From positions 1,660,501-1,724,500 of the forward strand of contig NZ_CP059449.1 of the NCBI RefSeq assembly GCF_022023855.1: DNA of 64,000 nt, read 5' to 3'. Source of the stretch: Azospirillum brasilense (GTDB lineage: Bacteria > Pseudomonadota > Alphaproteobacteria > Azospirillales > Azospirillaceae). Below are positions 26,379-33,780 of this stretch, piece by piece; position 1 is the stretch's first letter, and each line of letters begins with the position of its first letter. Both the position numbers and the translations under genes were made by a program. The notes below the pieces were generated by a model. That model made no database searches. It was not told the origin of the DNA and saw only the letters and a list, made by a program, of their open reading frames with translations.

Positions 26379-27545
26379 ATGCTGGCACTGCTGTCGAAGG
26401 CAAAGCACCCGGTGGTCGATTGGGACGCCTTGAGCCGGCGAATTCTGGATCAGAGCGCGCAGGGCTGCTGGGTGTTGGATGGCGAGTTGATCACTGTCGC
26501 AGTCAACCCGGCGCTGTGTGCGTTGCTTGGCTATCGGGCCGGGGAACTGGTCGGGACCCACCTGCTGGCCTATGTGGCCGAGGAAAGCCGAGGCGTTCTG
26601 GAGCGGCAGGCGGCCATCCGTGACCTGACCCCGCACCGCAGCTACGACGTCACCCTGACACGCTCCGATGGGACGCCGCTCCGCGTGATCTTCAACGACT
26701 CGCGGCTGGACGGCGAAGATGGTGGGACGGCGCCGGGCTTCTGCATCTTCGTGACCGACATCACCCGCCGTTTCGAAGAGGAGGCGCAGCGCGCCCTGCG
26801 GGTGGATCAATTGGCGGACGCGGTCGCGCGCATGAACCGCTTTCTGGGGCAGATCTGCCAGGAGCTGAAGGACCCGCTGAGCGCCATCCTCGGCGCCACC
26901 CAGATGATCTCCTCCGACGTGGCGTTGCCCGATCCGGCGGGCGGCAGCCCCACCCCGGGGACCGCGCATCTGGGGGCTTACGCGGCGCTGTGCAGCGACG
27001 CCGGGCGGCAGATGATGCGGACCATCGAGAACCTGTCGCTGTGGTCCCGCCTGCAGCTGAATCAGGTGCCGCTCGAACTGCGCGTCTATGAGCTGGGCGG
27101 CCTGCTCCAGGACGTGCTGGAGGATCTGGAGCCGCGCGCGCGCGCGCGCGACATCCTGATCGTCAACCGCATCGTCGCCACCCCGGTGCTGGGCGACCTG
27201 TCCGCGCTGAACACGGTGCTGAAGCATCTGATCGAGAACGCGGTGCGCTTCTCGCCCTCGGGAAGCATGGTCATGCTGTCGTCCACCCTGGCGGACGGAC
27301 GGGTGACCGTGCGGGTCCAGGACAACGGGCTGGGCATTCCGGAGGAACTTCAGCCCCATCTGTTCCGCATCGATCCGCACCACACCGCGCCCGGTGCCGA
27401 CGGGGAGGTGGGGAGCGGCCTCGGCCTGCTGATCTGCAAGGCTCTGATCGAGCGCATGGGCGGCGGCATCCGTGTTTTCAGCAAGCCGGGCGGCGGAACC
27501 GCGGTCACGGTGACCCTGACTCCGGGAGGAAACGCCGGATTGTAA
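26379..27545 (+). CDS. PAS-domain histidine-kinase-like protein lacking the acceptor histidine
   Basis: 388 residues from the ATG at 26379, placed by the GGGAGGGGG just upstream. No membrane segment. PAS fold about residues 20-135 (CWVLDGELITVAVNPALCALLGY), HisKA-like dimerisation region about 150-225, HATPase about 240-385 with an intact N box (IENAVRF), DNGLGIP and GSGLGLLI. The H box reads ICQELKDPL where families read SHELRTPL: Gln161 (codon CAG, 26859-26861) replaces the phospho-accepting His. It should not autophosphorylate in the usual way but could bind ATP or partner another kinase. A (CG)9 run lies at 27133-27150. Confidence 0.85.
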   Translation: MLALLSKAKHPVVDWDALSRRILDQSAQGCWVLDGELITVAVNPALCALLGYRAGELVGTHLLAYVAEESRGVLERQAAIRDLTPHRSYDVTLTRSDGTPLRVIFNDSRLDGEDGGTAPGFCIFVTDITRRFEEEAQRALRVDQLADAVARMNRFLGQICQELKDPLSAILGATQMISSDVALPDPAGGSPTPGTAHLGAYAALCSDAGRQMMRTIENLSLWSRLQLNQVPLELRVYELGGLLQDVLEDLEPRARARDILIVNRIVATPVLGDLSALNTVLKHLIENAVRFSPSGSMVMLSSTLADGRVTVRVQDNGLGIPEELQPHLFRIDPHHTAPGADGEVGSGLGLLICKALIERMGGGIRVFSKPGGGTAVTVTLTPGGNAGL

Positions 27546-28059
27546 CACCAGCGAACGGATGGCTGGGCAAACCAACGCCATCGGCCGGAGGAGGGGTGGT
27601 GGGATCGGGGTGCCCCATGCGGGGGATTCGGACATTCAGTTGTCAACAGGGCACAGACCCGCGCGAAATCGCCGCGCCGGGAGTCCGGCATCAGAATCCG
27701 ATTGACAGGCGTGAGCGCTGCAACACCCCCTCAATTCTGGAAAGGCAATGCATTTCAATGGTTTGTGTGACATGCCCAAAATTTGGGCAATTCGCGCTAT
27801 GGCCTTGTCGCGCTTGACTCGAATCGGGAAAAGCCGGCCCTTGTCAACACAGTTATCCACAGACTCTGTGGAGAGCCTAAGCGGGAGGTGAGGACGCCAG
27901 CCCCCGGCCCATAACCTTTGGCGTGAGGCCCGTCCAATCAGAATAAGTACTTCAGATTTTAGGCTTCGCGCGTTTTTGCCGCTATAGTGGTCGCGCCTCA
28001 TCCTGCCGTATTGCTCCAAATCAACCGGCTATGGATGAGTGATGACGGGAGGGGTGCCC
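27546..28059. other. Intergenic region with palindromes and a lone DnaA-box sequence
   Basis: 514 bases without a convincing ORF and richer in A/T than its flanks. It contains GCCCAAA-A-TTTGGGC (27774-27788), CCACAGA-C-TCTGTGG (27857-27871) and one perfect DnaA-box word TTATCCACA (27853-27861). A TATAGT at 27983-27988 could be a -10 for the gene at 28060. No U-tract terminator was found after the kinase gene. A small RNA is possible but unsupported. Confidence 0.5.
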
Positions 28060-28392
28060 ATGCTGGATGTCTATGGGACGTCTTGCCCGGCGGCGCGTCC
28101 GCGATGGTCGTGGCGCGCGGCGACCGGTGAGCCACGGTGCCGACGCGTGCAAGGATTTGCCGGTCCGGCCTTGACGGCGGTGATGCTGTCCGCGTTGATC
28201 CTCCATCTCCTGCTGACGCTTGCCGCTCATTTGGGCGGGGCCGACATGGCCGGGGTGCTGGCGGTGGCGGTGGGCATGGCGGCGGTGCTGGTGGTCTTGC
28301 TTCCCTTTGCCCTGCTGTGTGTCCGGCGGGCTCAGGAAGCGCTGGCGGCCGGATCGGATCGCCGTGGGAGGACGGCTTCGCCGCAAGGTTGA
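28060..28392 (+). CDS. Small membrane protein with two helices, 110 aa
   Basis: The ATG at 28060 follows GGGAGGGG. A basic, aromatic N-terminal 35 residues is followed by two membrane helices (AVMLSALILHLLLTLAAHL and MAGVLAVAVGMAAVLVVLL) and a short basic tail. Function unknown. Its start context (GATGACGGGAGGGG, then CATGCTGG) is almost the same as that of the kinase at 26379. Confidence 0.6.
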   Translation: MLDVYGTSCPAARPRWSWRAATGEPRCRRVQGFAGPALTAVMLSALILHLLLTLAAHLGGADMAGVLAVAVGMAAVLVVLLPFALLCVRRAQEALAAGSDRRGRTASPQG

Positions 28393-28495
28393 AACGCCAT
28401 TAGTCGGGGAAATCACGGTTGCCCCCTTTTGTAAGTCCGCGCATAAAGTGATGACGCCGTGGCGATGAACGGCGCTGTTCGGCGGGGGCCTGTGC

Positions 28496-28861
28496 ATGGG
28501 GTTGTTCGATTTTCTGAAGGTGACCGTCAAGGACGAGAAGAAGGCGGCGCCGCGCCGCCCCAACGCGTCCGCGAGCCCGTCGAACGTGATCGAGTTCGAC
28601 GGCAAGAGCTTTCCCTTGGCCGGGGTCAGCCACAAAGGCTTCGTGGCGACCGGCTTCGACGGGTCCCTGATCCCCAGCCAGACCGCGCGCATCACGCTGC
28701 GGGTCGACGACACCTATGGCAAATTCAGCTTCGCCGCCACCGTGACCATCGAGGAGGTCAAGGGCGGATCGGTGTCCGGTGCCTGGAACATGCTGCCGCC
28801 GGAGGTTGAGGCGACCATCCGCAAGTACCTGCAGATCCGCAAGCAGAAGACCGGAAAGTAA
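28496..28861 (+). CDS. Hypothetical protein, 121 aa, PilZ-like beta pattern
   Basis: Starts MGLFDFLKVTVKDEKK, then a basic linker and a beta-rich core (VIEFDGKSFPLAGVSHKGF, then ARITLRVDDTYGKFSFAATV) and a C-terminal helix ending RKQKTGK. The strand pattern recalls PilZ domains, but the RxxxR and DxSxxG c-di-GMP motifs are not present as such, so c-di-GMP binding is doubtful. No signal peptide. The gene stands alone and converges with the deacetylase. Confidence 0.7.
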   Translation: MGLFDFLKVTVKDEKKAAPRRPNASASPSNVIEFDGKSFPLAGVSHKGFVATGFDGSLIPSQTARITLRVDDTYGKFSFAATVTIEEVKGGSVSGAWNMLPPEVEATIRKYLQIRKQKTGK

Positions 28862-28891
28862 GGGGCACGGTCTCGACCGGGCGACCGCCGT

Positions 28892-30226
28892 TCAGTTGGC
28901 GGTGCGGAGCGTCGCGTCGCCGGCTTTCCCTACGGCCTTGACAGCGGTGTTCGCCCCGCCGTTCACCAGGGTCGGGGCCATGGCCGTGGCCGGCGTGGCG
29001 ATCTGGTGCATCCGCTCGATCCATTCCGACAGGGTGACGAACTCGCAGCCCTTCGCGCGCATCGCGGCGATCACGCGGGGCAGGGCGTTGAGGGTGGACG
29101 GGTAGGTGGAGTGCAGCAGCAGCACGCTGCCGGTTCCCGCCTCGGTCTTCACATGCTGCACGATGCGATCGGGGTCGCGGACCTGCCAGTCACGGGTGTC
29201 CACCGTCCACAGGACCGGGCTCATGCTTTCCTCGCGGGCGATGGCCAGAAGGTCCGGCGTGTAGCGCCCATAGGGCGGCCGGAACAGCACCGGGTTGGCG
29301 CCGAATCCGCGCAGGATGCGGTTGGCCTCGGCGATCTCGTGGCGCTGCGCCTCGGGGTCCATGGCGCGCAGGTCGGCGTGCGTCAGGCTGTGGTTGCCGA
29401 TCTCGTGCCCGGCGGCGATGAAGTCGCGGATCACCTCGCCCTGGTTCTCGGCGACGCTGGCGACCGGAAAATAGGTCGCGGGGATCTTTTCGCGGTTCAG
29501 CACGTCCAGGATCTGGCGGGTGACCACCCGGTGCGGCCCGTCGTCGAAGGTGAGGGCGCACAGGTTCCAGCCCTCCTCCTTCAGCGTCGCCGGCATGACG
29601 TCGAGCGCCGTGTCGGGAATCACCGCGCCCAGCCGGCCCTTGCGGCGCACCGACTTCTCGATGGCGGCCATGGTCCGGGCGGCTTCCGGGGGGTAGGTGA
29701 TCGCGCCGTCGGCCTTGCCGTCCCCGCCGGGGCGGGGCGGGGGGAGTTGCGCGCTGTCGGTGGGCGGTCTGGTCTCCGGTGCTTGGGGCGATGCCTGAGG
29801 CGGCGCGGGCAGGGGAGGCGCGGGGGGAGGCGCGGACGGGGGTGCGTCAAGGACGAGGCAGCCGAACCCGGCGCCGAGCATGCGGCGGCACAGCGCCGTC
29901 ACGTCCAGCCCCACCGGGGCGGTGGCCCGCAGGGCGACGCCCTCGCCCTGGCGCCGCGCGTCGAGCGAAACGACCGCCGGGCTGAGGCCGTCCGCCAGAT
30001 CGGGCGAGCGGCGGCGCAGGCTGTCCCACGCCCACCAAGCATCCCCTTCCCTTTGGAAGAGACCGAGTTGCAGCAGCGATGGTCCATCGGCGGCGCGGGC
30101 GGCGCCAGCCGGGAGCGCCATCAGCACTCCCGCGGCCAGCGGCAACGCGAACAGGGAGGAGCGGAAACGGCGCATGCCCGTGAGGAGGGAGGACGTGAGG
30201 GAGCGTCCGTGTTCAGGCCGATTCAC
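28892..30226 (-). CDS. Secreted polysaccharide deacetylase with SPOR-like N-terminal region
   Basis: 444 residues from the GTG at 30226, chosen because GGAGGAG sits six bases upstream; an ATG at 30175 is the alternative. A signal peptide (FRSSLFALPLAAGVLMALPA) is followed by a compact SPOR-like segment (about 50-140), a proline-rich linker (about 145-190) and a CE4 NodB domain with LTFDDGPH, GHEIGNHSLTHAD (metal His pair) and RPPYGRYTP. It probably deacetylates peptidoglycan or an exported glycan. The SPOR-like part would target it to denuded septal glycan, which is inference. Confidence 0.85.
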   Translation of the reverse strand: MNRPEHGRSLTSSLLTGMRRFRSSLFALPLAAGVLMALPAGAARAADGPSLLQLGLFQREGDAWWAWDSLRRRSPDLADGLSPAVVSLDARRQGEGVALRATAPVGLDVTALCRRMLGAGFGCLVLDAPPSAPPPAPPLPAPPQASPQAPETRPPTDSAQLPPPRPGGDGKADGAITYPPEAARTMAAIEKSVRRKGRLGAVIPDTALDVMPATLKEEGWNLCALTFDDGPHRVVTRQILDVLNREKIPATYFPVASVAENQGEVIRDFIAAGHEIGNHSLTHADLRAMDPEAQRHEIAEANRILRGFGANPVLFRPPYGRYTPDLLAIAREESMSPVLWTVDTRDWQVRDPDRIVQHVKTEAGTGSVLLLHSTYPSTLNALPRVIAAMRAKGCEFVTLSEWIERMHQIATPATAMAPTLVNGGANTAVKAVGKAGDATLRTAN

Positions 30227-30331
30227 ACGTTTCTCCTCCGGATCATCGCCGTCGTCGAATACCACCCCTTCGGGATTAATTCAAACGGCGCGGCCTCCAT
30301 TGGTTCGCCCGCTCCGATCATCCCTTCGGGA

Positions 30332-30357
30332 GGAACCTTCGGTGTTCCGGCGCGGTT
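30332..30357 (+). promoter_or_regulatory. Candidate EcfG-type promoter of the DUF2934-HPF operon
   Basis: GGAAC at 30332-30336, a 17-base spacer, GGTT at 30354-30357, about 85 bases before the DUF2934 ORF. A fully parallel arrangement to the sites at 3559, 18855 and 33707. Confidence 0.65.
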
Positions 30358-30441
30358 GACGGGGAGCGCGCCCGGCCCAAAGCCCTATCCCGCAGCAGGG
30401 TGCGGGCGGCGCGGAACAAGAACGGAAAGGAGGCAGCCCGG

Positions 30442-30735
30442 ATGGCGGATGATTTGGAAAGCCGGATCAGAGCGCGCGCTCACCAGATCTGGGAGCGTGA
30501 AGGCCGTCCGGAGGATCGCGCCGAAGACCATTGGAAACTGGCGAGCGAGGAAATCGCCATCGAGGACAATTACCGGGACACCCTGCGCCCGAATCCGGCG
30601 CGCGGTCCCGACGACACCGCGGAGCGGATCGAGCCGGTCGAACCCGTGCTGAGCATGGAAAGCCAGGGTGAGATGCCCGGCATCGCCGACCAGGGCGAGG
30701 AATTCCGCATTCCCGGCCAGGCCCGCGACTCCTGA
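30442..30735 (+). CDS. DUF2934 domain-containing protein, 97 aa
   Basis: The ATG at 30442 follows AAAGGAGG, an ideal ribosome-binding site. The N-terminal half is the DUF2934 helix pair (SRIRARAHQIWEREGRPEDR, then HWKLASEEI). The C-terminal half is acidic and probably disordered. DUF2934 proteins are frequent general-stress genes of unknown function. The stop is 47 bases before the hibernation-factor gene, with no terminator between. Confidence 0.85.
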   Translation: MADDLESRIRARAHQIWEREGRPEDRAEDHWKLASEEIAIEDNYRDTLRPNPARGPDDTAERIEPVEPVLSMESQGEMPGIADQGEEFRIPGQARDS

Positions 30736-30782
30736 CGGCGGCTCCCACCGCTTTCCTCACGTCGTGCTTAGAGAGGACCCCC

Positions 30783-31367
30783 ATGGACACGAACCTGGAA
30801 ATCGCCTTCCACAATATGGACTCCCAGCCGGAGTTGGAGGCCTACATCCGCGAACGGGCGGAGAAGACGGAAAAGCTGTTCGACCGGCTGGTCGGCATGC
30901 GGGTCGCCGTGGAAGCCCAGCATCGCCAGCACAAGACCGGCAACGTCTTCGACGTCCACATCGAGCTGATGGTGCCGGGCCAGGACATCGTGGTCAGCCG
31001 CAAGCCGAACAAGGCGAAGGAGCGCTACGCCAACCCCGACGCCCGCACCTCGATCCGCGACGCCTTCGAAGCCGCGGAGCGGCAGTTGAAGGAATACAAG
31101 GACAAGATGCGCCGCGACGTGAAGGTCCATGATCCGGAACAGCCGGGCCGGGTCTCGCAGCTCAACCCGACCGAGGATCACGGCTTCATCACGACCAACA
31201 CCGGGACGCAGCTCTATTTCCACCGGAACAGCTGCCTGAACGTCGACATGGACCAGCTCAAGACCGGCGACCCGGTGAAGTATGTGGAAACCGCGGGCGA
31301 CACCGGCCCGACCGCCTCCAAGGTCTGGCGGGCGTCCGGGTCCGACACCGAATTGCGGGCCACCTGA
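30783..31367 (+). CDS. Ribosome hibernation factor (HPF/RaiA) fused to a cold-shock domain
   Basis: 194 residues. Residues about 1-110 match the HPF/RaiA fold (LEIAFHNMDSQPELEAYIRE, and VFDVHIELMVPGQDIVVSRK). After a basic linker, residues about 122-190 form a cold-shock OB fold with RNA-binding motifs in EDHGFITT and QLYFHRNS. This replaces the dimerising tail of long HPF. Likely to bind the 30S decoding region in stress, with the cold-shock domain adding RNA contacts. Second gene after a candidate stress promoter; a strong terminator follows. Confidence 0.87.
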   Translation: MDTNLEIAFHNMDSQPELEAYIRERAEKTEKLFDRLVGMRVAVEAQHRQHKTGNVFDVHIELMVPGQDIVVSRKPNKAKERYANPDARTSIRDAFEAAERQLKEYKDKMRRDVKVHDPEQPGRVSQLNPTEDHGFITTNTGTQLYFHRNSCLNVDMDQLKTGDPVKYVETAGDTGPTASKVWRASGSDTELRAT

Positions 31368-31375
31368 CGAGAAAG

Positions 31376-31402
31376 CCCCCGCCAATCGGCGGGGGTTTTT
31401 TT
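31376..31402 (+). terminator. Rho-independent terminator after the HPF-CSD gene
   Basis: CCCCCGCC and GGCGGGGG arms, AATC loop, then seven T. Confidence 0.9.
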
Positions 31403-31448
31403 CTTGGAATGGTTTTTCTTGGAACTCTTGGAACGGACTTCCTTGAAT

Positions 31449-32681
31449 TCAGGCTCTCTGGGCCGGGGGCATCGGATCGGCCGAGGTCGGACCGGTCGGG
31501 TCCGGCGCGGCCGTAGGGACGGGATCCTCGTTCAGGTCGTAGATGTCCGGGTGCAGGCGGACGGCATCGCGGTCGTCCACCGTCGCGGTCCAGTAGACGA
31601 AGCGCACCGGCACCGGCTGGGTAAGCTTGATCCACTGCGGCTCCTGCCGGTCCAGCATGCGGTCGAGCCGCGCGGTCGAGACATGCTCGGTCGCCAGAAG
31701 CGCCTCGGCCATGCCGCGCGCGTCCTCCAGGCGGACGCAACCGGAGCTGACGGTGCGGATCTCGCGGTCGAACAGCCGCGGCTCGTTGGTGCCGTGCAGA
31801 TAGATGTTGTAGGGATTGGTCATGTTGAACCGGTACCGGCCCAGCGCGTTGTGATCGCCCGGCTGCTGGACGATCCGCACGCGGCGCGGCGAGACGTTGC
31901 GCCAGTCCACGACGCCCGGCTCGACCGGGGCGCCGTCCAGATAGACCACCGCGTTGGCGATGCCCGGCGTGCCCTTGGCCCGCAGCAGGGGCAGCTTGTC
32001 CTCCTTCAGGACGGTCGGCGGCACGGTCCAGGTCGGGTTGACGATGACGTGGGTGATCTGGTCCTGGAGCAGCGGCGTCTCGCGCGACGGGCGTCCGACG
32101 ATCGAGCGCATGGTCAGCGCCTCCTCCCCGTCACGGACCAGCGTGGTGGTCTGGCTGGGCAGGTTCACCAGGATCACGGTCTCCGGCGCGGTGTCGCGGA
32201 AGGCGCGCATGGACAGGGCGCTGCGCCGCATCTGGGCGGCGGCCTCCTGCGGGCTGCGATCCAGCGCCACCCGCGTGCCGCCGCCGACCAGCCCGTCGAC
32301 CTTCATGCGCTGGCTGAACTGGAAGGCGCGCACCGCGGTGTCCACATCCTCGTCGTACAGATCGCCCTGGCGCAGCCGGTCGAGGAAACCCAGTTCGGCC
32401 AAACGCTGCGTCAGCCGCTCCACGCGCTCGCCGCTGCTGCCCCTCTTGAGAAGCGGTCCGGACCCGATTCGGGTGATGGGACGCTCCGGCTCCGCCTCCA
32501 GCACCATGGCGGCGGCGTCCAGCCGGTCGGCCCAGCCGGTCAGCGTGTCGCGGTAGGGGGCCGCCTCGGCGGTGGTCGGCGTGGCGGCCGTGCCAGCGAT
32601 CACGGACAGCGCCAGCGTCAGCGCGGCCAGGACCGGCGCCGGGCGGCGTCGTTGGTCGGTAGGCGTCTGGGATGTGTGCAT
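31449..32681 (-). CDS. L,D-transpeptidase, YcbB/LdtD-like, with peptidoglycan-binding domain
   Basis: 410 residues. Signal peptide (PVLAALTLALSVIAGTAAT), a PG_binding_1 helical domain about residues 75-140 (LTQRLAELGFLD), then the YkuD catalytic domain with HGTNEPRLF and the nucleophile Cys in SSGCVRLED. It makes 3-3 cross-links or attaches proteins to peptidoglycan in the periplasm. The gene is divergent from a DUF882 exported peptidase, the same functional pairing as E. coli ycbB and ycbK. Confidence 0.92.
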   Translation of the reverse strand: MHTSQTPTDQRRRPAPVLAALTLALSVIAGTAATPTTAEAAPYRDTLTGWADRLDAAAMVLEAEPERPITRIGSGPLLKRGSSGERVERLTQRLAELGFLDRLRQGDLYDEDVDTAVRAFQFSQRMKVDGLVGGGTRVALDRSPQEAAAQMRRSALSMRAFRDTAPETVILVNLPSQTTTLVRDGEEALTMRSIVGRPSRETPLLQDQITHVIVNPTWTVPPTVLKEDKLPLLRAKGTPGIANAVVYLDGAPVEPGVVDWRNVSPRRVRIVQQPGDHNALGRYRFNMTNPYNIYLHGTNEPRLFDREIRTVSSGCVRLEDARGMAEALLATEHVSTARLDRMLDRQEPQWIKLTQPVPVRFVYWTATVDDRDAVRLHPDIYDLNEDPVPTAAPDPTGPTSADPMPPAQRA

Positions 32682-32899
32682 GATCCGTCCTCGGCTGACA
32701 GGTGGTCCGATCCCCCGTCCTTTCTATCGAATGTAGTACGTGAAGCCCCGTCCGGCGAGGCGGGGACGCGCGTTCCAGGGGTCGGGAAATCGGCGTACGG
32801 CCTCCGGCCAGGGGGCAACCATTGCGCGTGGGGGCGCCGGAGGCCGATTTGTGACCGATTCGGGCCATTTTCGGGTTGATCCCGGTCAAGCCCTAGCCT

Positions 32900-32958
32900 A
32901 TAGGGAATAGTCGTTCGCTATGACCACAATATTTTGGTCCTATTCGAACAATCCCTAG
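32900..32958. repeat. Nested inverted repeat between the L,D-transpeptidase and DUF882 genes
   Basis: The outer arms TAGGGA...TTCG (32901-32917) and CGAA...TCCCTA (32945-32957) enclose a near-perfect 18-bp palindrome GACCACAATATTTTGGTC (32922-32939). It lies about 55-115 bases before the DUF882 start. It could be a regulator-binding site or a transcript hairpin; there is no U-tract. A lower GC island in a GC-rich genome. Confidence 0.55.
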
Positions 32959-33013
32959 GGGGCCGTCCGGCGCTGGAACGGTGCGGCCCGATCACCAAAA
33001 TGCATAGGGAGTG

Positions 33014-33610
33014 ATGCTTTTGGGGAGTGACGACCGTGCCGCGCCGATGAATGGGCGCGAGACTGGCCGCCGTGGGTTTCTGACCTTCGCCGCCGCGACC
33101 CTGACCGCCTTGGCCGTTCCGGTCCTGGTGCCCGCCGGGCCGGCCCTTGCGGCACCCCTGGCCGGCGGCGTCCGCCGACTGGCCCTGCACAACATCAACA
33201 CCAACGAGCAGTTCAGCGGAGTCTATTGGGCCGACGGCGCCTATCGACCGGACGCGCTGAAGAAGCTGGACGTGTTGCTGCGCGATCATCGGGCCAAGCA
33301 GGTCGGTCGATACGATCCGCGCCTGTTCGACGTCCTGGCCCGCCTGCACCACACGCTGGACAGCGACGAGCCCTTCCGGGTCATCTGCGGCTACCGGTCG
33401 CGCCGCACCAACGCCATGGCCCGCCGCCGCTCGCGCGGGGTGGCGAAGGAAAGCTACCACACCCGCGGCATGGCCATCGACGTGATGCTGCCGGATGTCG
33501 AGTTGAAGGCCATCGCCACCGCGGCCCGCGGCATGGAGGCCGGCGGCGTCGGCTACTACCCGCGCAACGGCTTCGTGCACATCGACACCGGGCCGGTCCG
33601 CACCTGGTGA
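33014..33610 (+). CDS. Tat-exported DUF882/peptidase M15 family protein (MepK/YcbK-like)
   Basis: 198 residues. The twin-arginine signal GRRGFLTFAAATLTALAVP starts near residue 18; start choice among 33011 (GTG), 33014 and 33047 is uncertain. The catalytic zinc site is seen in SYHTRGMAIDVML (His and Asp) and GFVHIDTG (His). MepK cuts 3-3 cross-links in peptidoglycan, which fits the divergent L,D-transpeptidase that makes them. Confidence 0.88.
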   Translation: MLLGSDDRAAPMNGRETGRRGFLTFAAATLTALAVPVLVPAGPALAAPLAGGVRRLALHNINTNEQFSGVYWADGAYRPDALKKLDVLLRDHRAKQVGRYDPRLFDVLARLHHTLDSDEPFRVICGYRSRRTNAMARRRSRGVAKESYHTRGMAIDVMLPDVELKAIATAARGMEAGGVGYYPRNGFVHIDTGPVRTW

Positions 33611-33706
33611 CCTGCAGGCCCATGTGGATGACGCATCGCCGCGGGCGTCATAGGCTGAGTTGCCGTACGCCCTGTTCCGGGCGCCTGCCCAGTCGGTAGG
33701 CACCCC

Positions 33707-33731
33707 GGAACCATGGCCCGACGCGCCGGTT
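33707..33731 (+). promoter_or_regulatory. Candidate EcfG-type promoter of the baeRF-like gene
   Basis: GGAAC at 33707-33711, a 16-base spacer, GGTT at 33728-33731, 49 bases before the ATG at 33781. Confidence 0.62.
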
Positions 33732-33780
33732 GCTCCAATCGGAATTCCCCGAACGAGCAACACGGAGGGCGACGAAGGCG

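Noticed and set aside
27853..27861. Perfect DnaA box as a replication origin
   Set aside because: Only one box was found, without a cluster, an AT-rich unwinding tract or typical origin neighbours.
28496..28861. c-di-GMP-binding PilZ protein
   Set aside because: The strand pattern is suggestive, but the RxxxR and DxSxxG motifs are missing, so it is left as hypothetical.
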